Shown: positions 1 to 8,610, counted from the first letter of the stretch. The stretch: 64,000 bases of DNA from Flavisolibacter amylovorans (GCF_039541815.1 NZ_BAABGY010000008.1:1-64000), one strand, 5' to 3'. A program made the numbers and translations. The notes: a model not told the origin generated them from the letters alone.

Positions 1-38
1 GGTACTGCACCACAATGCGGGAGAGTAGGTAGCTGCCA
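1..38 (+). rRNA. 5S ribosomal RNA, 3' end only
   Basis: The window opens with the tail of a 5S rRNA: a GGTACTGC helix strand followed by GGGAGAGTAGGTAGCTGCC, the usual 3' part of bacterial 5S rRNA. The rest of the gene, and presumably the 16S-23S part of the operon, lies before the window. A strong terminator follows 13 bases later. The exact 3' end is an estimate. Confidence 0.85.
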
Positions 39-51
39 TATTTATTAAAAC

Positions 52-87
52 AAAAAGCCTTGGCTCGAAAGAGACCCAAGGCTTTTT
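52..87 (+). terminator. Intrinsic terminator of the rRNA operon
   Basis: A 12-base-pair stem (52-63 with 76-87) ends in a T run. The matching A run on the other side makes it potentially bidirectional. It directly follows the 5S tail and closes the rRNA operon. Confidence 0.9.
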
Positions 88-267
88 GCATTACAGACAC
101 CCACAAACGGTACGATACACACATCAACAGAACCCAAGATCACAATACACACAAAAGCTGGAGACACCTAAGGAACGATACGAGCCAGTAAAACAATAAG
201 AGGCAGTTTGAATTAGTGTACGGGCTGGCCAGGCCGCCAGTGGCCTATTTCGCCCGGCGACGCCTCG

Positions 268-283
268 CCCCGAAGCTTCGGGG
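268..283. repeat. Dispersed palindrome CCCCGAAGCTTCGGGG
   Basis: Perfect 16-base palindrome. Related copies lie at 359-374, 40358-40373, 40627-40642 and 41887-41912, all intergenic. No T run follows, so it is not a plain terminator. Confidence 0.75.
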
Positions 284-358
284 GGCGGCGCAGCGAACTA
301 GCAATGGGCTGAAAAATCTTCCCTGCATTTCATCGTCGCGTCGTCGCGTCGTTGCGCC

Positions 359-374
359 CCCCGAAGCTTTGGGG
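359..374. repeat. Dispersed palindrome, one-base variant
   Basis: Reads CCCCGAAGCTTTGGGG, differing from the perfect form at 268-283 by one base. The same variant recurs at 40627-40642. Confidence 0.7.
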
Positions 375-494
375 GCGTGCTAAGGCCGGTGGCGGCCGTC
401 CATGTCAGGATTCTCAGAAACCACAATAATCTAAACAGCCTCTAATAACCTGGAGGACCCAGAAGGCCTTCCCCACTCTTTGCCCGCTAATCAC

Positions 495-502
495 TAGTTT
501 TG
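495..502 (+). promoter_or_regulatory. -7 element TAGTTTTG of the glycosyltransferase gene
   Basis: Matches the Bacteroidota -7 consensus TAnnTTTG exactly and ends six bases before the ATG at 508, so the transcript would have almost no leader. No good -33 TTTG is seen at the usual distance. Confidence 0.55.
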
Positions 503-507
503 CCGCG

Positions 508-1473
508 ATGAAGGCGATCTATACCACTACCTCCCTTTCCCACCTTTATAAGGTAAAAACGTTCGCCGAAACCTTTATCCCCCTCCATCCCGACGTCCGG
601 TTTTATGTAGTACTCGTAGAACCACTGGACGCGCACACAACCGCCGCCGCTACCGCGCTTCTTCCGGAAGCCAACTTGCTTTTCCCTTCCCACCTCCCGG
701 AAACGGAACGCGCCTCCATAAAACCCGACTACAACTTTTTCGAAGCCTGTTGCGCCTACCGTCCCTTCTTCGCCGACCTCCTCTTTAGTGCGGACTATGG
801 CGTTGAACGCCTCATTTACATGGACAGCGACCTGCTTCAGTACGAGAGCATCGAGCCCGCCTTTGCGCACCTGCAACAGTATAACTTCCTGCTCACACCC
901 CACACCACCGCGCCTACGCCCCTCAGCGAGGTGGAGCACGAGATCGGCATGAACCGTTGCGGCATTTACAACGCGGGCTTCATCGGCATGAAGCGAAGTC
1001 CGGAAACGGAGCGGTTCCTTCAGTGGTGGAAAGACCGGATGCGCCAACTCTGCGTGGTGGAGCTATCGCGCGGCCTCTTCGTAGACCAGATCTGGCTCAA
1101 CCTGCTGCCGCTCTACTTCGAAGGCGTATTCATCGAAAAAGATCCCGGCTACAACGTGGCCTACTGGAATTTCTTCGAGCGGCCATTAGCCCGTTCCGGC
1201 AACCGGATCACGACAAAGGGTCGGCCACTGCGCTTTGTCCACTACAGCGGCCTTGTCGAGCACGACCCGTACAATATCACCCAGCATATGCGGGAATACC
1301 TGCTCCGGGATGGTAGCTTGCTCAAGGAATTATTCGACGACTACCGCTCCCGCCTCGCGCGCAACAAGGCGCTTTTCCTGCCTATGCAGCCGCCGCAGCT
1401 GCCGCCGAAGTATACCCTCTGGCAAAAAGTAAAACGTAAAGTCCGCCCGGGCAAATACCGTAACCGCATCTGA
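508..1473 (+). CDS. GT8-like glycosyltransferase
   Basis: Predicted cytoplasmic sugar transferase of 321 residues. The fold is suggested by an N-terminal beta-alpha start (MKAIYTTTSLSHL), an RPFFADLLF segment, and RLIYMDSDLL, whose DSD at residues 106-108 is the metal- and nucleotide-sugar-binding DxD of GT-A enzymes. A second block, YNAGFIGMKR, followed by VDQIWLNLLP, matches the lower half of GT8-like domains. Donor and acceptor cannot be told. The gene is followed 25 bases later by a methyltransferase on the same strand, suggesting a two-gene operon for glycan or envelope decoration. The start is fixed by the adjacent promoter. Confidence 0.72.
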   Translation: MKAIYTTTSLSHLYKVKTFAETFIPLHPDVRFYVVLVEPLDAHTTAAATALLPEANLLFPSHLPETERASIKPDYNFFEACCAYRPFFADLLFSADYGVERLIYMDSDLLQYESIEPAFAHLQQYNFLLTPHTTAPTPLSEVEHEIGMNRCGIYNAGFIGMKRSPETERFLQWWKDRMRQLCVVELSRGLFVDQIWLNLLPLYFEGVFIEKDPGYNVAYWNFFERPLARSGNRITTKGRPLRFVHYSGLVEHDPYNITQHMREYLLRDGSLLKELFDDYRSRLARNKALFLPMQPPQLPPKYTLWQKVKRKVRPGKYRNRI

Positions 1474-1498
1474 CATCACCTACCCTCCGAGTTTTCCT

Positions 1499-2218
1499 AT
1501 GCATCCCGATCCACAGATCCGCTACCATTTCGATCCGAAGCGCAAATACCCGTATTTCCTGATCCGCAACCGGCTCCTGGGAGTGGTCCGGAAATTTGCG
1601 CCCCGCCTGAGCGGCCGGCTCCTGGATTTCGGCTGCGGCGTGAAGCCCTACGAGCACCTGTTTACCGTAAACGAATATGTGGGCGTCGACTACCAGGGCG
1701 AAGGCGAAACCTGGAACAAGGAGAAAGTGGATTTTATCTATAACGGCAGGACCCTGCCTTTCCCCGACGCATCGTTCGACAGCATCTTTTCCAGTGAAGT
1801 GCTCGAACACGTCTTCAACCCGGCCGAGATCATCCCCGAGCTGCACCGGGTGCTGAAACCCGGAGGGCGCATGCTGCTCACATTTCCCTTTGCGATGCCC
1901 GAGCACGAGGAGCCGAACGACTACGCACGGTATACTTCGTTTGCCGCGGTAAGCCTGTTCCAGCAACACGGCTTCGAGGTGATGGATCTGGAAAAGACCG
2001 GCAACTATGTTGAGGCCGTGACCCAGCTCTGGATCATCTGGTTCCAGCAGGGAATCGAGAAGCGCTTCCAGCGCCGGCCGAAGCTGCAGCAGTTTCTTTC
2101 GAAGTGGGTATACCGTATGGCCAACGGAACGGCGCTCTTCTTCAGCAAACGCTACCCGGGCAACAAGCGCCTTTACCTGAACAACGTGCTCCTGCTGCAG
2201 AAGCCGGCTTCGACCTGA
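1499..2218 (+). CDS. Class I SAM-dependent methyltransferase
   Basis: A 239-residue methyltransferase of the Methyltransf_11 kind. Motif I is LLDFGCGVKPYEH (from residue 41), the acidic end of strand 2 is VGVDYQGEG, and FSSEVLEHV plus LHRVLKPGGRMLLTFPF give motifs II and III. The C-terminal third is rich in aromatic and basic residues (WFQQGIEKRFQRRPK), as in enzymes acting near membranes on lipids or glycans. It lies 25 bases after the glycosyltransferase and is probably co-transcribed with it. The substrate is unknown. Confidence 0.75.
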   Translation: MHPDPQIRYHFDPKRKYPYFLIRNRLLGVVRKFAPRLSGRLLDFGCGVKPYEHLFTVNEYVGVDYQGEGETWNKEKVDFIYNGRTLPFPDASFDSIFSSEVLEHVFNPAEIIPELHRVLKPGGRMLLTFPFAMPEHEEPNDYARYTSFAAVSLFQQHGFEVMDLEKTGNYVEAVTQLWIIWFQQGIEKRFQRRPKLQQFLSKWVYRMANGTALFFSKRYPGNKRLYLNNVLLLQKPAST

Positions 2219-2578
2219 TCTGCGATCATTGGCAGAAGCATCGGCAACGCCGGCGGTGGCGATGCTACCCGGTCGGCAAGGCTCGGCCGTACCATCCGAT
2301 AAGTACACGGATAACCCTTGCCTGAGGTGCAGCGTAAGGGCCTGCCCGGGCGCATGGAAAAATGCGGCGTCTTCGAAAACATACCCTGCCTCCCGGTTGT
2401 TTTGTACCTGATCGTAAAAGCCCTCGTGTATCTACGATGCAAAGTGGTGAACGGCTGAGCAAATGTTTGTTATGTGCGACAATTGCTGTTTCTTACACGG
2501 TGGATGCGCTGAAAAACGGTTAACTTTGAAACGCTTCTTATCCTAAAATTCAAACCAAGGAAAAAACCAACTACCGCT
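2219..2578. other. Intergenic region before the first response regulator
   Basis: Nothing gene-like is convincing: open frames of 60-90 residues here are GC-driven and lack family resemblance. The right part turns AT-richer and carries the promoter at 2521-2528. Confidence 0.5.
2521..2528 (+). promoter_or_regulatory. -7 element TAACTTTG of the response regulator gene
   Basis: Exact TAnnTTTG match 50 bases before the ATG at 2579. No clear -33 TTTG is present. Confidence 0.55.
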
Positions 2579-3238
2579 ATGACGGCCGACCAACAGATCA
2601 AGGTTGCCATCGCAGATGATCATAAGATCTTCCGGGACGGCATCAAGATGGCCCTGTCCGGAAGAAATTACATCAAGATCATCTGGGAAGCAGAAGACGG
2701 CAAAGACCTGATGCACAAGATGAAGATCAAGCAGCCCGACGTGCTCTTGATGGACATCCGTATGCCGGAGATCGACGGGGCCAACGCCATCGGGCTCATC
2801 CGCAAAGAGTTCGAGGACGTCAAGATCATCGTGCTCACGATGTACGACGACCAGGAGATGATCACCAAGATGATGGAGATGGGCGCTAACGCCTACCTCA
2901 CCAAGACCACCGATCCCGACGAGATCTACGAGGCCATTCTCACCTGCATGAACGACGAGTTCTACTTCAACGACCTGGTGAACAAGGCCGTGCTGCTGAA
3001 GCTTCAATACAAGAAAAAGGTAAAGCAGTTCTACCCCAACAGCGTGCAGTTCTCCGAAAAGGAGCTCAAGATCCTGAAGTGCATCGCGCAGGACATGACC
3101 ACGGAGGAGATCTCCAAGGAAGTATTCCTGAGCCCGCGCACCATCGAAACGATCCGCCAGAAGATGAAGGAAAAGGTGGGCGCGAAAACCATTGCGGGAC
3201 TCGTGATGTACGCCATGCGTAACCGCCTCCTCGAGTAA
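2579..3238 (+). CDS. NarL/LuxR-type response regulator (orphan)
   Basis: A 219-residue two-component regulator. The receiver domain (about 7-125) has the acidic pair D13-D14, the phospho-acceptor D59 in LLMDIRMPEIDG, and the switch residues in VLTMYDD and YLTKTTDPDE. The C-terminal LuxR-type helix-turn-helix (about 155-215) contains KELKILKCIAQDMTTEEIS and SPRTIETIRQKMKEKVGAK. No histidine kinase is adjacent, so the partner is encoded elsewhere. It is a clear paralogue of the regulator at 4132-4797: both carry DEFYFNDL.NKA.L between the domains. A methyltransferase gene separates the two. Confidence 0.9.
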   Translation: MTADQQIKVAIADDHKIFRDGIKMALSGRNYIKIIWEAEDGKDLMHKMKIKQPDVLLMDIRMPEIDGANAIGLIRKEFEDVKIIVLTMYDDQEMITKMMEMGANAYLTKTTDPDEIYEAILTCMNDEFYFNDLVNKAVLLKLQYKKKVKQFYPNSVQFSEKELKILKCIAQDMTTEEISKEVFLSPRTIETIRQKMKEKVGAKTIAGLVMYAMRNRLLE

Positions 3239-3254
3239 GCCACAAGCCATTCTC

Positions 3255-3998
3255 TTGAAGAACATTAACGACGACTTTTTCTTCGGCTCCTACCGCGAGG
3301 CCTGGCGCCAGACAATACCTCCCGGGCTCACTGAGGCCGAGACCGACCTGATCATGGAAGTGTGCGCCCTCGGGCCCGGAAAGCGTGTTGCCGACCTGAT
3401 GTGCGGCTACGGACGACACGCCCTCGAGTTGGCGCGCCGCGGCTGCTCCGTTACCGCGGTCGATAACTCCGAACCCTACATCGAGGAGCTGCAACGTATC
3501 GCCGACGAAGCTTCGCTGCCCGTGGCAGCGATCTGCGCACCCATCCTGGAATGGGCACCGGCCGGCTCCTACGATGCCCTTATCTGCATGGGCAACTCCT
3601 TTGCGTTCTTCAACGAATCCGACAGCCGCACCCTGCTGCGCCGCTTCGCCGACGCGCTCGTGCCCGGCGGGCAGCTCCTGATCAATACCTGGATGATCGC
3701 CGAGATCGCCTACAAGCATTTCAAGGAGCGGGAGTGGCATGAGCTGCCCGAATTCCGCTACCTGATCGCCAACCGTTTTTTGCTGGGGCCCGCCCGCATC
3801 GAATCCGAGCACATCCTGATCAATCGCGCAAACGAGGTAGAGACACTGCAGGCCGTGGATTACATCTTTACGATCCGGGAGCTGGAGGCGATGATGGCCG
3901 GGGCGGGCCTTCGGCTCGGACCCGTTTTCAGTACGCCGCGCAAGCGGCCTTTCCAGCTCGGCGACGGCCGTGCCTACCTCTTCGCCACGAAAATGTAG
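3255..3998 (+). CDS. Class I SAM-dependent methyltransferase
   Basis: A 247-residue small-molecule methyltransferase. Motif I is VADLMCGYGRHALELARRG, followed by VTAVDNSEPYIEEL (acid at the end of strand 2), YDALICMGNSFAFF (motif II) and LVPGGQLLINTWMIAE (motif III). The GYGRHALELA form is that of Methyltransf_25 proteins; the substrate is unknown. The start chosen is a TTG, because the next ATG (3354) would remove the N-terminal helix FFFGSYREAWRQ typical of the family. It follows the response regulator by 16 bases and is probably in the same transcript. Confidence 0.75.
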   Translation: MKNINDDFFFGSYREAWRQTIPPGLTEAETDLIMEVCALGPGKRVADLMCGYGRHALELARRGCSVTAVDNSEPYIEELQRIADEASLPVAAICAPILEWAPAGSYDALICMGNSFAFFNESDSRTLLRRFADALVPGGQLLINTWMIAEIAYKHFKEREWHELPEFRYLIANRFLLGPARIESEHILINRANEVETLQAVDYIFTIRELEAMMAGAGLRLGPVFSTPRKRPFQLGDGRAYLFATKM

Positions 3999-4090
3999 GG
4001 GAAAGCTCCTATTGCCCCTCCGGCAGGGGCTTCGTAGTTTTACGATAGCAAAAAGCGTAGTTGCACCGTTGCGCGTACCGGGCAAAGAGG

Positions 4091-4098
4091 TAGCTTTG
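4091..4098 (+). promoter_or_regulatory. -7 element TAGCTTTG with -33 TTG
   Basis: Exact TAnnTTTG match, with a TTG at 4069-4071 and a 19-base spacer, the usual geometry of the Bacteroidota primary sigma factor. It lies 33 bases before the ATG at 4132, which supports that start over an in-frame upstream extension. Confidence 0.65.
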
Positions 4099-4131
4099 TA
4101 TCAGTTATTTTACTACTATACCAATCCTTAT

Positions 4132-4797
4132 ATGAAAAATCCTTCTGCACCCATCAAAGTGGCGATCGCCGACGATCACCACCTCTTCCGGACCGGCGTG
4201 CGCACTTCCCTGTCGACCTATAAAGACATCCAGATGGTAGCCGAGGCGGAGAACGGCATGCAACTGCTCAACCTCCTCCGGCATATCCGCCCCGACGTGG
4301 TGCTGCTCGATATCCAGATGCCGATCATGGACGGCCTCAGCACACTCCCCGAGATCAAGAAGCTTTATCCCGACGTGAAGGTCATCATGCTGTCGATGCA
4401 CAACGATCACTCGATGATATCGCGTATGATGGAGCTCGGCGCCAACTCGTACCTCACCAAGGAGTCGGATTCCGAAACGATCTACCAAGCGGTGAAGACC
4501 TGCTTCAACGACGAGTTTTATTTCAACGACCTCACCAATAAGGCACTGCTGAGCCGCCTCCGGATGAAGCCCGAAGCCCGGGATATGGACCTCGACGCGC
4601 AGCTGAGCGACAAGGAGAAGACCATCCTGAAGCTGATGTGCGAGGAAAAAAGCACCCGCGAGATCGCCGAGATGGTCGAGATCTCCCCGCGCACGGTAGA
4701 GGCCATCCGCGATAAGCTCAAGGTAAAGACCGGGGCGAAATCGATGGCCGGGCTCGTGATGTACGCGGTAAAAGCAGGCATCGTGCAACAAGCATAG
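4132..4797 (+). CDS. NarL/LuxR-type response regulator (orphan, paralogue)
   Basis: A 221-residue regulator built like the one at 2579-3238. The receiver has D14-D15, phospho-acceptor D60 in VLLDIQMPIMDG, and SMHNDHS and YLTKESDSE switch regions. The LuxR helix-turn-helix near residues 155-215 has KEKTILKLMCEEKSTREIAEM and SPRTVEAIRDKLKVKTGAK. The frame is open upstream to 3970, but the extension is low-complexity and lies before the promoter at 4091, so ATG 4132 is preferred. No kinase is nearby. A terminator follows about 100 bases downstream. Confidence 0.9.
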   Translation: MKNPSAPIKVAIADDHHLFRTGVRTSLSTYKDIQMVAEAENGMQLLNLLRHIRPDVVLLDIQMPIMDGLSTLPEIKKLYPDVKVIMLSMHNDHSMISRMMELGANSYLTKESDSETIYQAVKTCFNDEFYFNDLTNKALLSRLRMKPEARDMDLDAQLSDKEKTILKLMCEEKSTREIAEMVEISPRTVEAIRDKLKVKTGAKSMAGLVMYAVKAGIVQQA

Positions 4798-4898
4798 AAA
4801 TAGCGAATAGTGAATTTCGAATACTGAATAGCGATTGAGGGATAATGAGCCGTCCGTTCCGAACGAACCCGGATGGCTATTCCCCTTACGTATAATTA

Positions 4899-4926
4899 AT
4901 GCCGGAGGATAACTTCCGGCATTTTT
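4899..4926 (+). terminator. Intrinsic terminator
   Basis: Stem ATGCCGGA (4899-4906) pairs with TCCGGCAT (4915-4922) and is followed by a T run. It closes the response regulator transcript. The spacer before it holds degenerate GAATAGCGAATAGTGAAT-type repeats. Confidence 0.8.
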
Positions 4927-4986
4927 CGTGCAGGCTGGCAGAATATTTTATGGAACAAGGAGAATCATTTTAGCTTTAGACCAAGG

Positions 4987-5787
4987 ATGGCGTATATCTA
5001 CCACAACGGCACTTTTCACCCCGCGGAGGCGGCGATGCTCCCGGTCAGCAACCCGGCTTTTTGCTTTGGCGAAGGACTTTTTGAAACCATGCGCCTTGGG
5101 CCTTCCGGGATCCCGTTCTGGGACCGTCATATGGAGCGGCTCCGCAGCGGCATGGAGCGGCTCGGCTGGCAGAATGGCTGGGCCCCCGAATCGTTGTACG
5201 AAGAGCTGCAGGAACTGGTGGAGCGCAACCGCTGTACGACCGCCGCACGCATCCGCCTGACGGTGTACCGGGCCGGCGACCGGGCCGAGATCGTGGGTGA
5301 GGCCCGCCCGCTGGAGCCAGCCGATGCCGTCTGGAACGAGCGGGGCTTCCAGGTAGAAGTATATCCCGATGCCCGGAAAGCCGCCGACGCCTTTTCGGCA
5401 CTGAAGCTGACCAGCTACCTGCCCTACCTGCTGGCTTCGCGCCGTGCCGGCGAGCAGGGGCTCGACGAATGCCTCGTGCTCAACGCCTGGGGCAATGTGT
5501 GCGAAACGGGCCGGATGAACCTGTTTATCGTGCGGGGCAACGAGATCGCCACGCCGGCGCTTTCGGAGGGTTGCATCGACGGCGTGCTCCGCCGCTACCT
5601 GATCGAGCAGCTGGCCGCCGCCGGTACGCCCGTGCTCGAAACGACCCTGACCATGGAGGACCTGCTTGCAGCCGACGAGCTCTTCCTGACCAATGCCGTC
5701 AAAGGCATCCGCTGGGTGGAGCGCTTCCGCAACCGCACCTATAGCTCCCGCCGATCGAAGGAGCTGTATGCCGGCCTCCGGCTCTGA
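4987..5787 (+). CDS. Class IV aminotransferase (PabC/IlvE-like)
   Basis: A 266-residue PLP enzyme of fold type IV, the group containing branched-chain aminotransferase, D-amino-acid aminotransferase and 4-amino-4-deoxychorismate lyase. Family marks are GEGLFETMRL near the N-terminus, the probable Schiff-base lysine K140 in SALKLTSYLPYLLA, LNAWGNVCETGRMNLFIV (phosphate and cofactor contacts), and ADELFLTNAVKGIRWV. Length and the GLFETMR form favour a PabC-like lyase for p-aminobenzoate and folate synthesis, which would suit the pterin genes downstream, but a transaminase cannot be excluded. A near-consensus -7 element (TAGCTTTA, 4971-4978) precedes it. Confidence 0.75.
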   Translation: MAYIYHNGTFHPAEAAMLPVSNPAFCFGEGLFETMRLGPSGIPFWDRHMERLRSGMERLGWQNGWAPESLYEELQELVERNRCTTAARIRLTVYRAGDRAEIVGEARPLEPADAVWNERGFQVEVYPDARKAADAFSALKLTSYLPYLLASRRAGEQGLDECLVLNAWGNVCETGRMNLFIVRGNEIATPALSEGCIDGVLRRYLIEQLAAAGTPVLETTLTMEDLLAADELFLTNAVKGIRWVERFRNRTYSSRRSKELYAGLRL

Positions 5788-5818
5788 ACTTTTTGACGGC
5801 CCGGCTGTTTCCCCGTCC

Positions 5819-7141
5819 ATGGTACCCGTTGCCCTTTTCTGGTTTCGTCGCGACCTCCGCCTGCACGACAATGCCGGCCTTTGTGCCGCCCTGCGCAGCG
5901 GCCTTCCCATAGTGCCCGTTTTTATATTCGACCCTAAGATCCTGTCCAGCCTCGATGCCGACGACCGGCGCGTTTCCTTCATCTATTCAGCCCTGGAGGC
6001 GCTGCAGGAGCAGTTGGTAGCCGCCGGGACGACCCTGCAGGTGCTGCACGACGAGCCGCTGAAGGCCTTTGCCACCCTCTGCGGCCGCTACCACGTGGCG
6101 GCGGTGTATACCAACGAAGACTACGAGCCCTATGCCCGGCAGCGCGACGCAGCCGTAGCCGCGGAGCTCGGGCGGCAGGGCATCGCCTTTCTTTCTTTCC
6201 AGGACCAGGTGCTGCAGGCGCCGGGTGCCGTACAAAAGGAGGGAGGCGGCTATTATCAGGTGTACACGCCGTTTTACCGCCGCTGGCAGGCCCTGCTCAC
6301 CGATGCCTGCCTGAAACCGCATCCTTCGGAGCAGCTGGCCGGCGCCTTTCACCGCGAGCCGGTTGGCACCTGGCCCTCGCTTGCGCAGCTGGGCTTCCGA
6401 AAGAATCCGGTGCATGCCGTATCGCCGTGCCTCCCCGCGGAAACCCTGCTGCGCTCCTACCACGACACCCGTAACCTGCCCGCCATTGCCGGCACCACCC
6501 GCCTCGGCGTGCACCTGCGCTTCGGCACGGTCAGCATCCGCGCCCTGGCCCGCCAGGCGCTGGACACGAGCGAGACCTTCCTCAAGGAGCTCGCGTGGCG
6601 CGAGTTCTTCATGCAGCTGCTGGCACAGGAGCCGCGGCTCGTGTCGGAATCGTTCCGGAAGGAGTATGATGCGATTGACTGGCGGCAGGACGAGGAAGCA
6701 TTCGGGCGCTGGTGCGCCGGCACCACGGGCTACCCGTTGGTGGATGCCGGGATGCGGGAGCTGCAGGCCACCGGCTTCATGCACAACCGGGTGCGTATGG
6801 TGACGGCCTCCTTTCTGGTGAAACACCTGCTCATCGACTGGCGGCGCGGCGAAGCGCACTTTGCCCGCCTGCTGCTCGACTTCGACCTCTCCTCCAACAA
6901 CGGCAACTGGCAATGGGTGGCGGGCTGCGGCTGCGATGCTGCGCCCTATTTCCGCGTCTTCAATCCGCAGCTGCAGGCGGCGCGCTTCGACCCCGACGGA
7001 GCCTATGTGCGCCAGTGGGTGCCGGAGTGGGGCACGTCGGCTTACCCCAACCCGATCGTCGATCATAAAAAGGCAGTGGCGCGTTGCGTGGCCGTCTACA
7101 AGAAAGCGCTTGCCAGGGAGCAGTTGGCCTTATTCCCATAG
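5819..7141 (+). CDS. phrB: Deoxyribodipyrimidine photolyase (class I, cryptochrome family)
   Basis: Light-driven repair of cyclobutane pyrimidine dimers; 440 residues. The N-terminal antenna domain opens with VALFWFRRDLRLHDN. The FAD domain shows TTRLGVHLRFGTVSIR, ELAWREFFMQLL, GYPLVDAGMRELQATGFMHN (split: GYPLVDAGMREL, then TGFMHNRVRM) and LSSNNGNWQWVAG, all diagnostic of class I photolyases. ATG 5819 is chosen because family members begin just before this strand. An in-frame ATG at 5768 would overlap the aminotransferase gene by 20 bases. The 3' end overlaps the convergent mqnD gene by 12 bases. Confidence 0.93.
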   Translation: MVPVALFWFRRDLRLHDNAGLCAALRSGLPIVPVFIFDPKILSSLDADDRRVSFIYSALEALQEQLVAAGTTLQVLHDEPLKAFATLCGRYHVAAVYTNEDYEPYARQRDAAVAAELGRQGIAFLSFQDQVLQAPGAVQKEGGGYYQVYTPFYRRWQALLTDACLKPHPSEQLAGAFHREPVGTWPSLAQLGFRKNPVHAVSPCLPAETLLRSYHDTRNLPAIAGTTRLGVHLRFGTVSIRALARQALDTSETFLKELAWREFFMQLLAQEPRLVSESFRKEYDAIDWRQDEEAFGRWCAGTTGYPLVDAGMRELQATGFMHNRVRMVTASFLVKHLLIDWRRGEAHFARLLLDFDLSSNNGNWQWVAGCGCDAAPYFRVFNPQLQAARFDPDGAYVRQWVPEWGTSAYPNPIVDHKKAVARCVAVYKKALAREQLALFP

Positions 7142-7951
7142 GCGCGGTGCGGGCGCGCCCAGATTCTCCGTATAAATGCGCGCAAAAGTGTCGATAGCCT
7201 TTTTCCCCTCCTCGCCGAGGTCCATCGTAAACTCGTTTACATACAGCTCGATGTGCTGGCGCATGACGCTTTCGTCCATGGCCTGCGCATGCTGGCGCAC
7301 GTAGGGGCTGATGGCGGGGTAGTGCTGGAACGACTCGATCTGGCTCTGGCGGATGGCCGCCTCCACCTGTTTTGCGACCTCCTCTCCAAGTGAGCGGCGG
7401 ATGGCGATGCAGCCCAGCGGGATGGCCGCCCCATTGTGCAGCTCCCATACTTCGCCGAGGTCGGCGACCTTGTGCAGGCCGCGTTGCTGGTAGGTAAAGC
7501 GGTTTTCATGGATGATGACGCCGAGGTCCACCCGGCCGCTCAATACCGCATCCTCGATCTCGGAGAACAGCATCGGCACGCGCTCACCCACCTTCGGGAA
7601 GGCGTGGTGGAGGAGGAAGTTGGCGGTGGTCTGCTCGCCCGGGATGGCCACGCGGCAATGCTCCACGCTCGGCAGGTCTACCAGGCTTTTGGCGATGAGC
7701 AGCGGGCCTACGCCCTTGCCCAGCGCGGCGCCGGTAGTGAGCAGGCGGTATTCGCCGCTGTTGCGGAAAAGTGCGGGGAAGCTCAGCTTCGTGATGTCAA
7801 GTTTCCCGCTTTCGGCCCACTCGTTTAGGGTTTGTACATCCTCGAGTACCGGCTCGAACTGCAGGTCGCCGCAGGCAATGCCGCCGTTGACGAGCGCGTC
7901 GAAGATGAAGGTGTCGTTCGGGCAGGGGGAGAAGCCAAGGGTCAGTTTCAT
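7130..7951 (-). CDS. mqnD: 1,4-dihydroxy-6-naphthoate synthase
   Basis: Converts cyclic dehypoxanthine futalosine to 1,4-dihydroxy-6-naphthoate in the futalosine pathway of menaquinone synthesis. The 273-residue protein starts MKLTLGFSPCPNDTFIF, the hallmark of this family, which has a periplasmic-binding-protein fold, and carries KLSFPALF, GEQTTANFLLH and LGVIIHENRFTY. Its ATG overlaps the stop of mqnB by four bases (ATGA), so the two are translationally coupled. The 3' end overlaps the convergent photolyase gene by 12 bases. Confidence 0.95.
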   Translation of the reverse strand: MKLTLGFSPCPNDTFIFDALVNGGIACGDLQFEPVLEDVQTLNEWAESGKLDITKLSFPALFRNSGEYRLLTTGAALGKGVGPLLIAKSLVDLPSVEHCRVAIPGEQTTANFLLHHAFPKVGERVPMLFSEIEDAVLSGRVDLGVIIHENRFTYQQRGLHKVADLGEVWELHNGAAIPLGCIAIRRSLGEEVAKQVEAAIRQSQIESFQHYPAISPYVRQHAQAMDESVMRQHIELYVNEFTMDLGEEGKKAIDTFARIYTENLGAPAPRLWE

Positions 7952-8592
7952 GAGAGCAGGTTTGGGATGAGGTCCAATAAGGTTTCGTTCAGGTGGCTGA
8001 TGCTTTCGCGGAGCTTCCAGCGGGTCTTGTCGCGCTCGCCCACGTAGTTGGAGAACGCGCGCAGCTGCACAAAAGGCAGGCCGCTCCGGAGGGCCGCGTA
8101 GTGAAAGGCGGCGCCTTCCATACTTTCCGCATCGGCACCGAGCTCCTTATAATAATACCGTGCCTGCTCCGGCGCCGTGGTGACCTGGTTGACGGAGACC
8201 GCCTTTACCAGGGGCAGCTTCAGCTTCCGGAGGACTTCGCTTTCGTTTGCCAGCCACCCGTCGGCCCACGGAGCGCGGGAGGGATCACTGAAGCGTAATG
8301 CAAACGTGCTGCGGAAGCTGCCGGCCTCCCAAACGCCCTGGTCGCCGATGCAGTCGTGGCTGACCAGGCAGGTGTGGCCCAGCTCCCGGCCCGGGTCAAA
8401 GCATCCGGCGAGGCCGGCTTGGAGCAGGAGTGCCGGCGGGTTGCCGCCCAGCCGTGCAGCCAGGGAAAACGCTGTTTCCATCAGGCCCACTCCCGTGATC
8501 AGTACCTCCACGTCGCCGCCGAAGCGGGGCAGGGCATCGGCTACCGGCGCGATCTCGAAAGGGGTGGCGGCACAAAGCAGGAGTCGGGGCAT
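7948..8592 (-). CDS. mqnB: Futalosine hydrolase
   Basis: Removes hypoxanthine from futalosine to give dehypoxanthine futalosine; pairs with MqnD. The 214-residue protein has the nucleoside-phosphorylase fold: LLLCAATPFEIAPV at the start, ITGVGLMETAFSLA, LLQAGLAGCF, and the catalytic-region block DAESMEGAAFHYAA followed by QLRAFSNYVGERD. The frame is open further upstream but that part runs through the promoter and a repeat, so ATG 8592 is used. First gene of the mqnB-mqnD pair. Confidence 0.92.
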   Translation of the reverse strand: MPRLLLCAATPFEIAPVADALPRFGGDVEVLITGVGLMETAFSLAARLGGNPPALLLQAGLAGCFDPGRELGHTCLVSHDCIGDQGVWEAGSFRSTFALRFSDPSRAPWADGWLANESEVLRKLKLPLVKAVSVNQVTTAPEQARYYYKELGADAESMEGAAFHYAALRSGLPFVQLRAFSNYVGERDKTRWKLRESISHLNETLLDLIPNLLS

Positions 8593-8596
8593 AGGG

Positions 8597-8604
8597 CAAA
8601 AGTA
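8597..8604 (-). promoter_or_regulatory. -7 element TACTTTTG of mqnB-mqnD
   Basis: Exact TAnnTTTG match on the minus strand ending five bases before the mqnB ATG. Transcription would begin at or next to the start codon, giving an essentially leaderless mRNA. It decides the start codon. Confidence 0.65.
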
Positions 8605-8610
8605 GCGGGG

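Larger units (their letters stand above)
88..494. other. Intergenic region with two GAAGCTTC palindromes
   Basis: No gene is seen. The stretch holds two copies of the dispersed palindrome CCCCGAAGCTTCGGGG (268-283, and 359-374 with one changed base) and a short GTCGCGTC repeat near 331-356. The right end leads into the promoter of the next gene. Confidence 0.6.
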
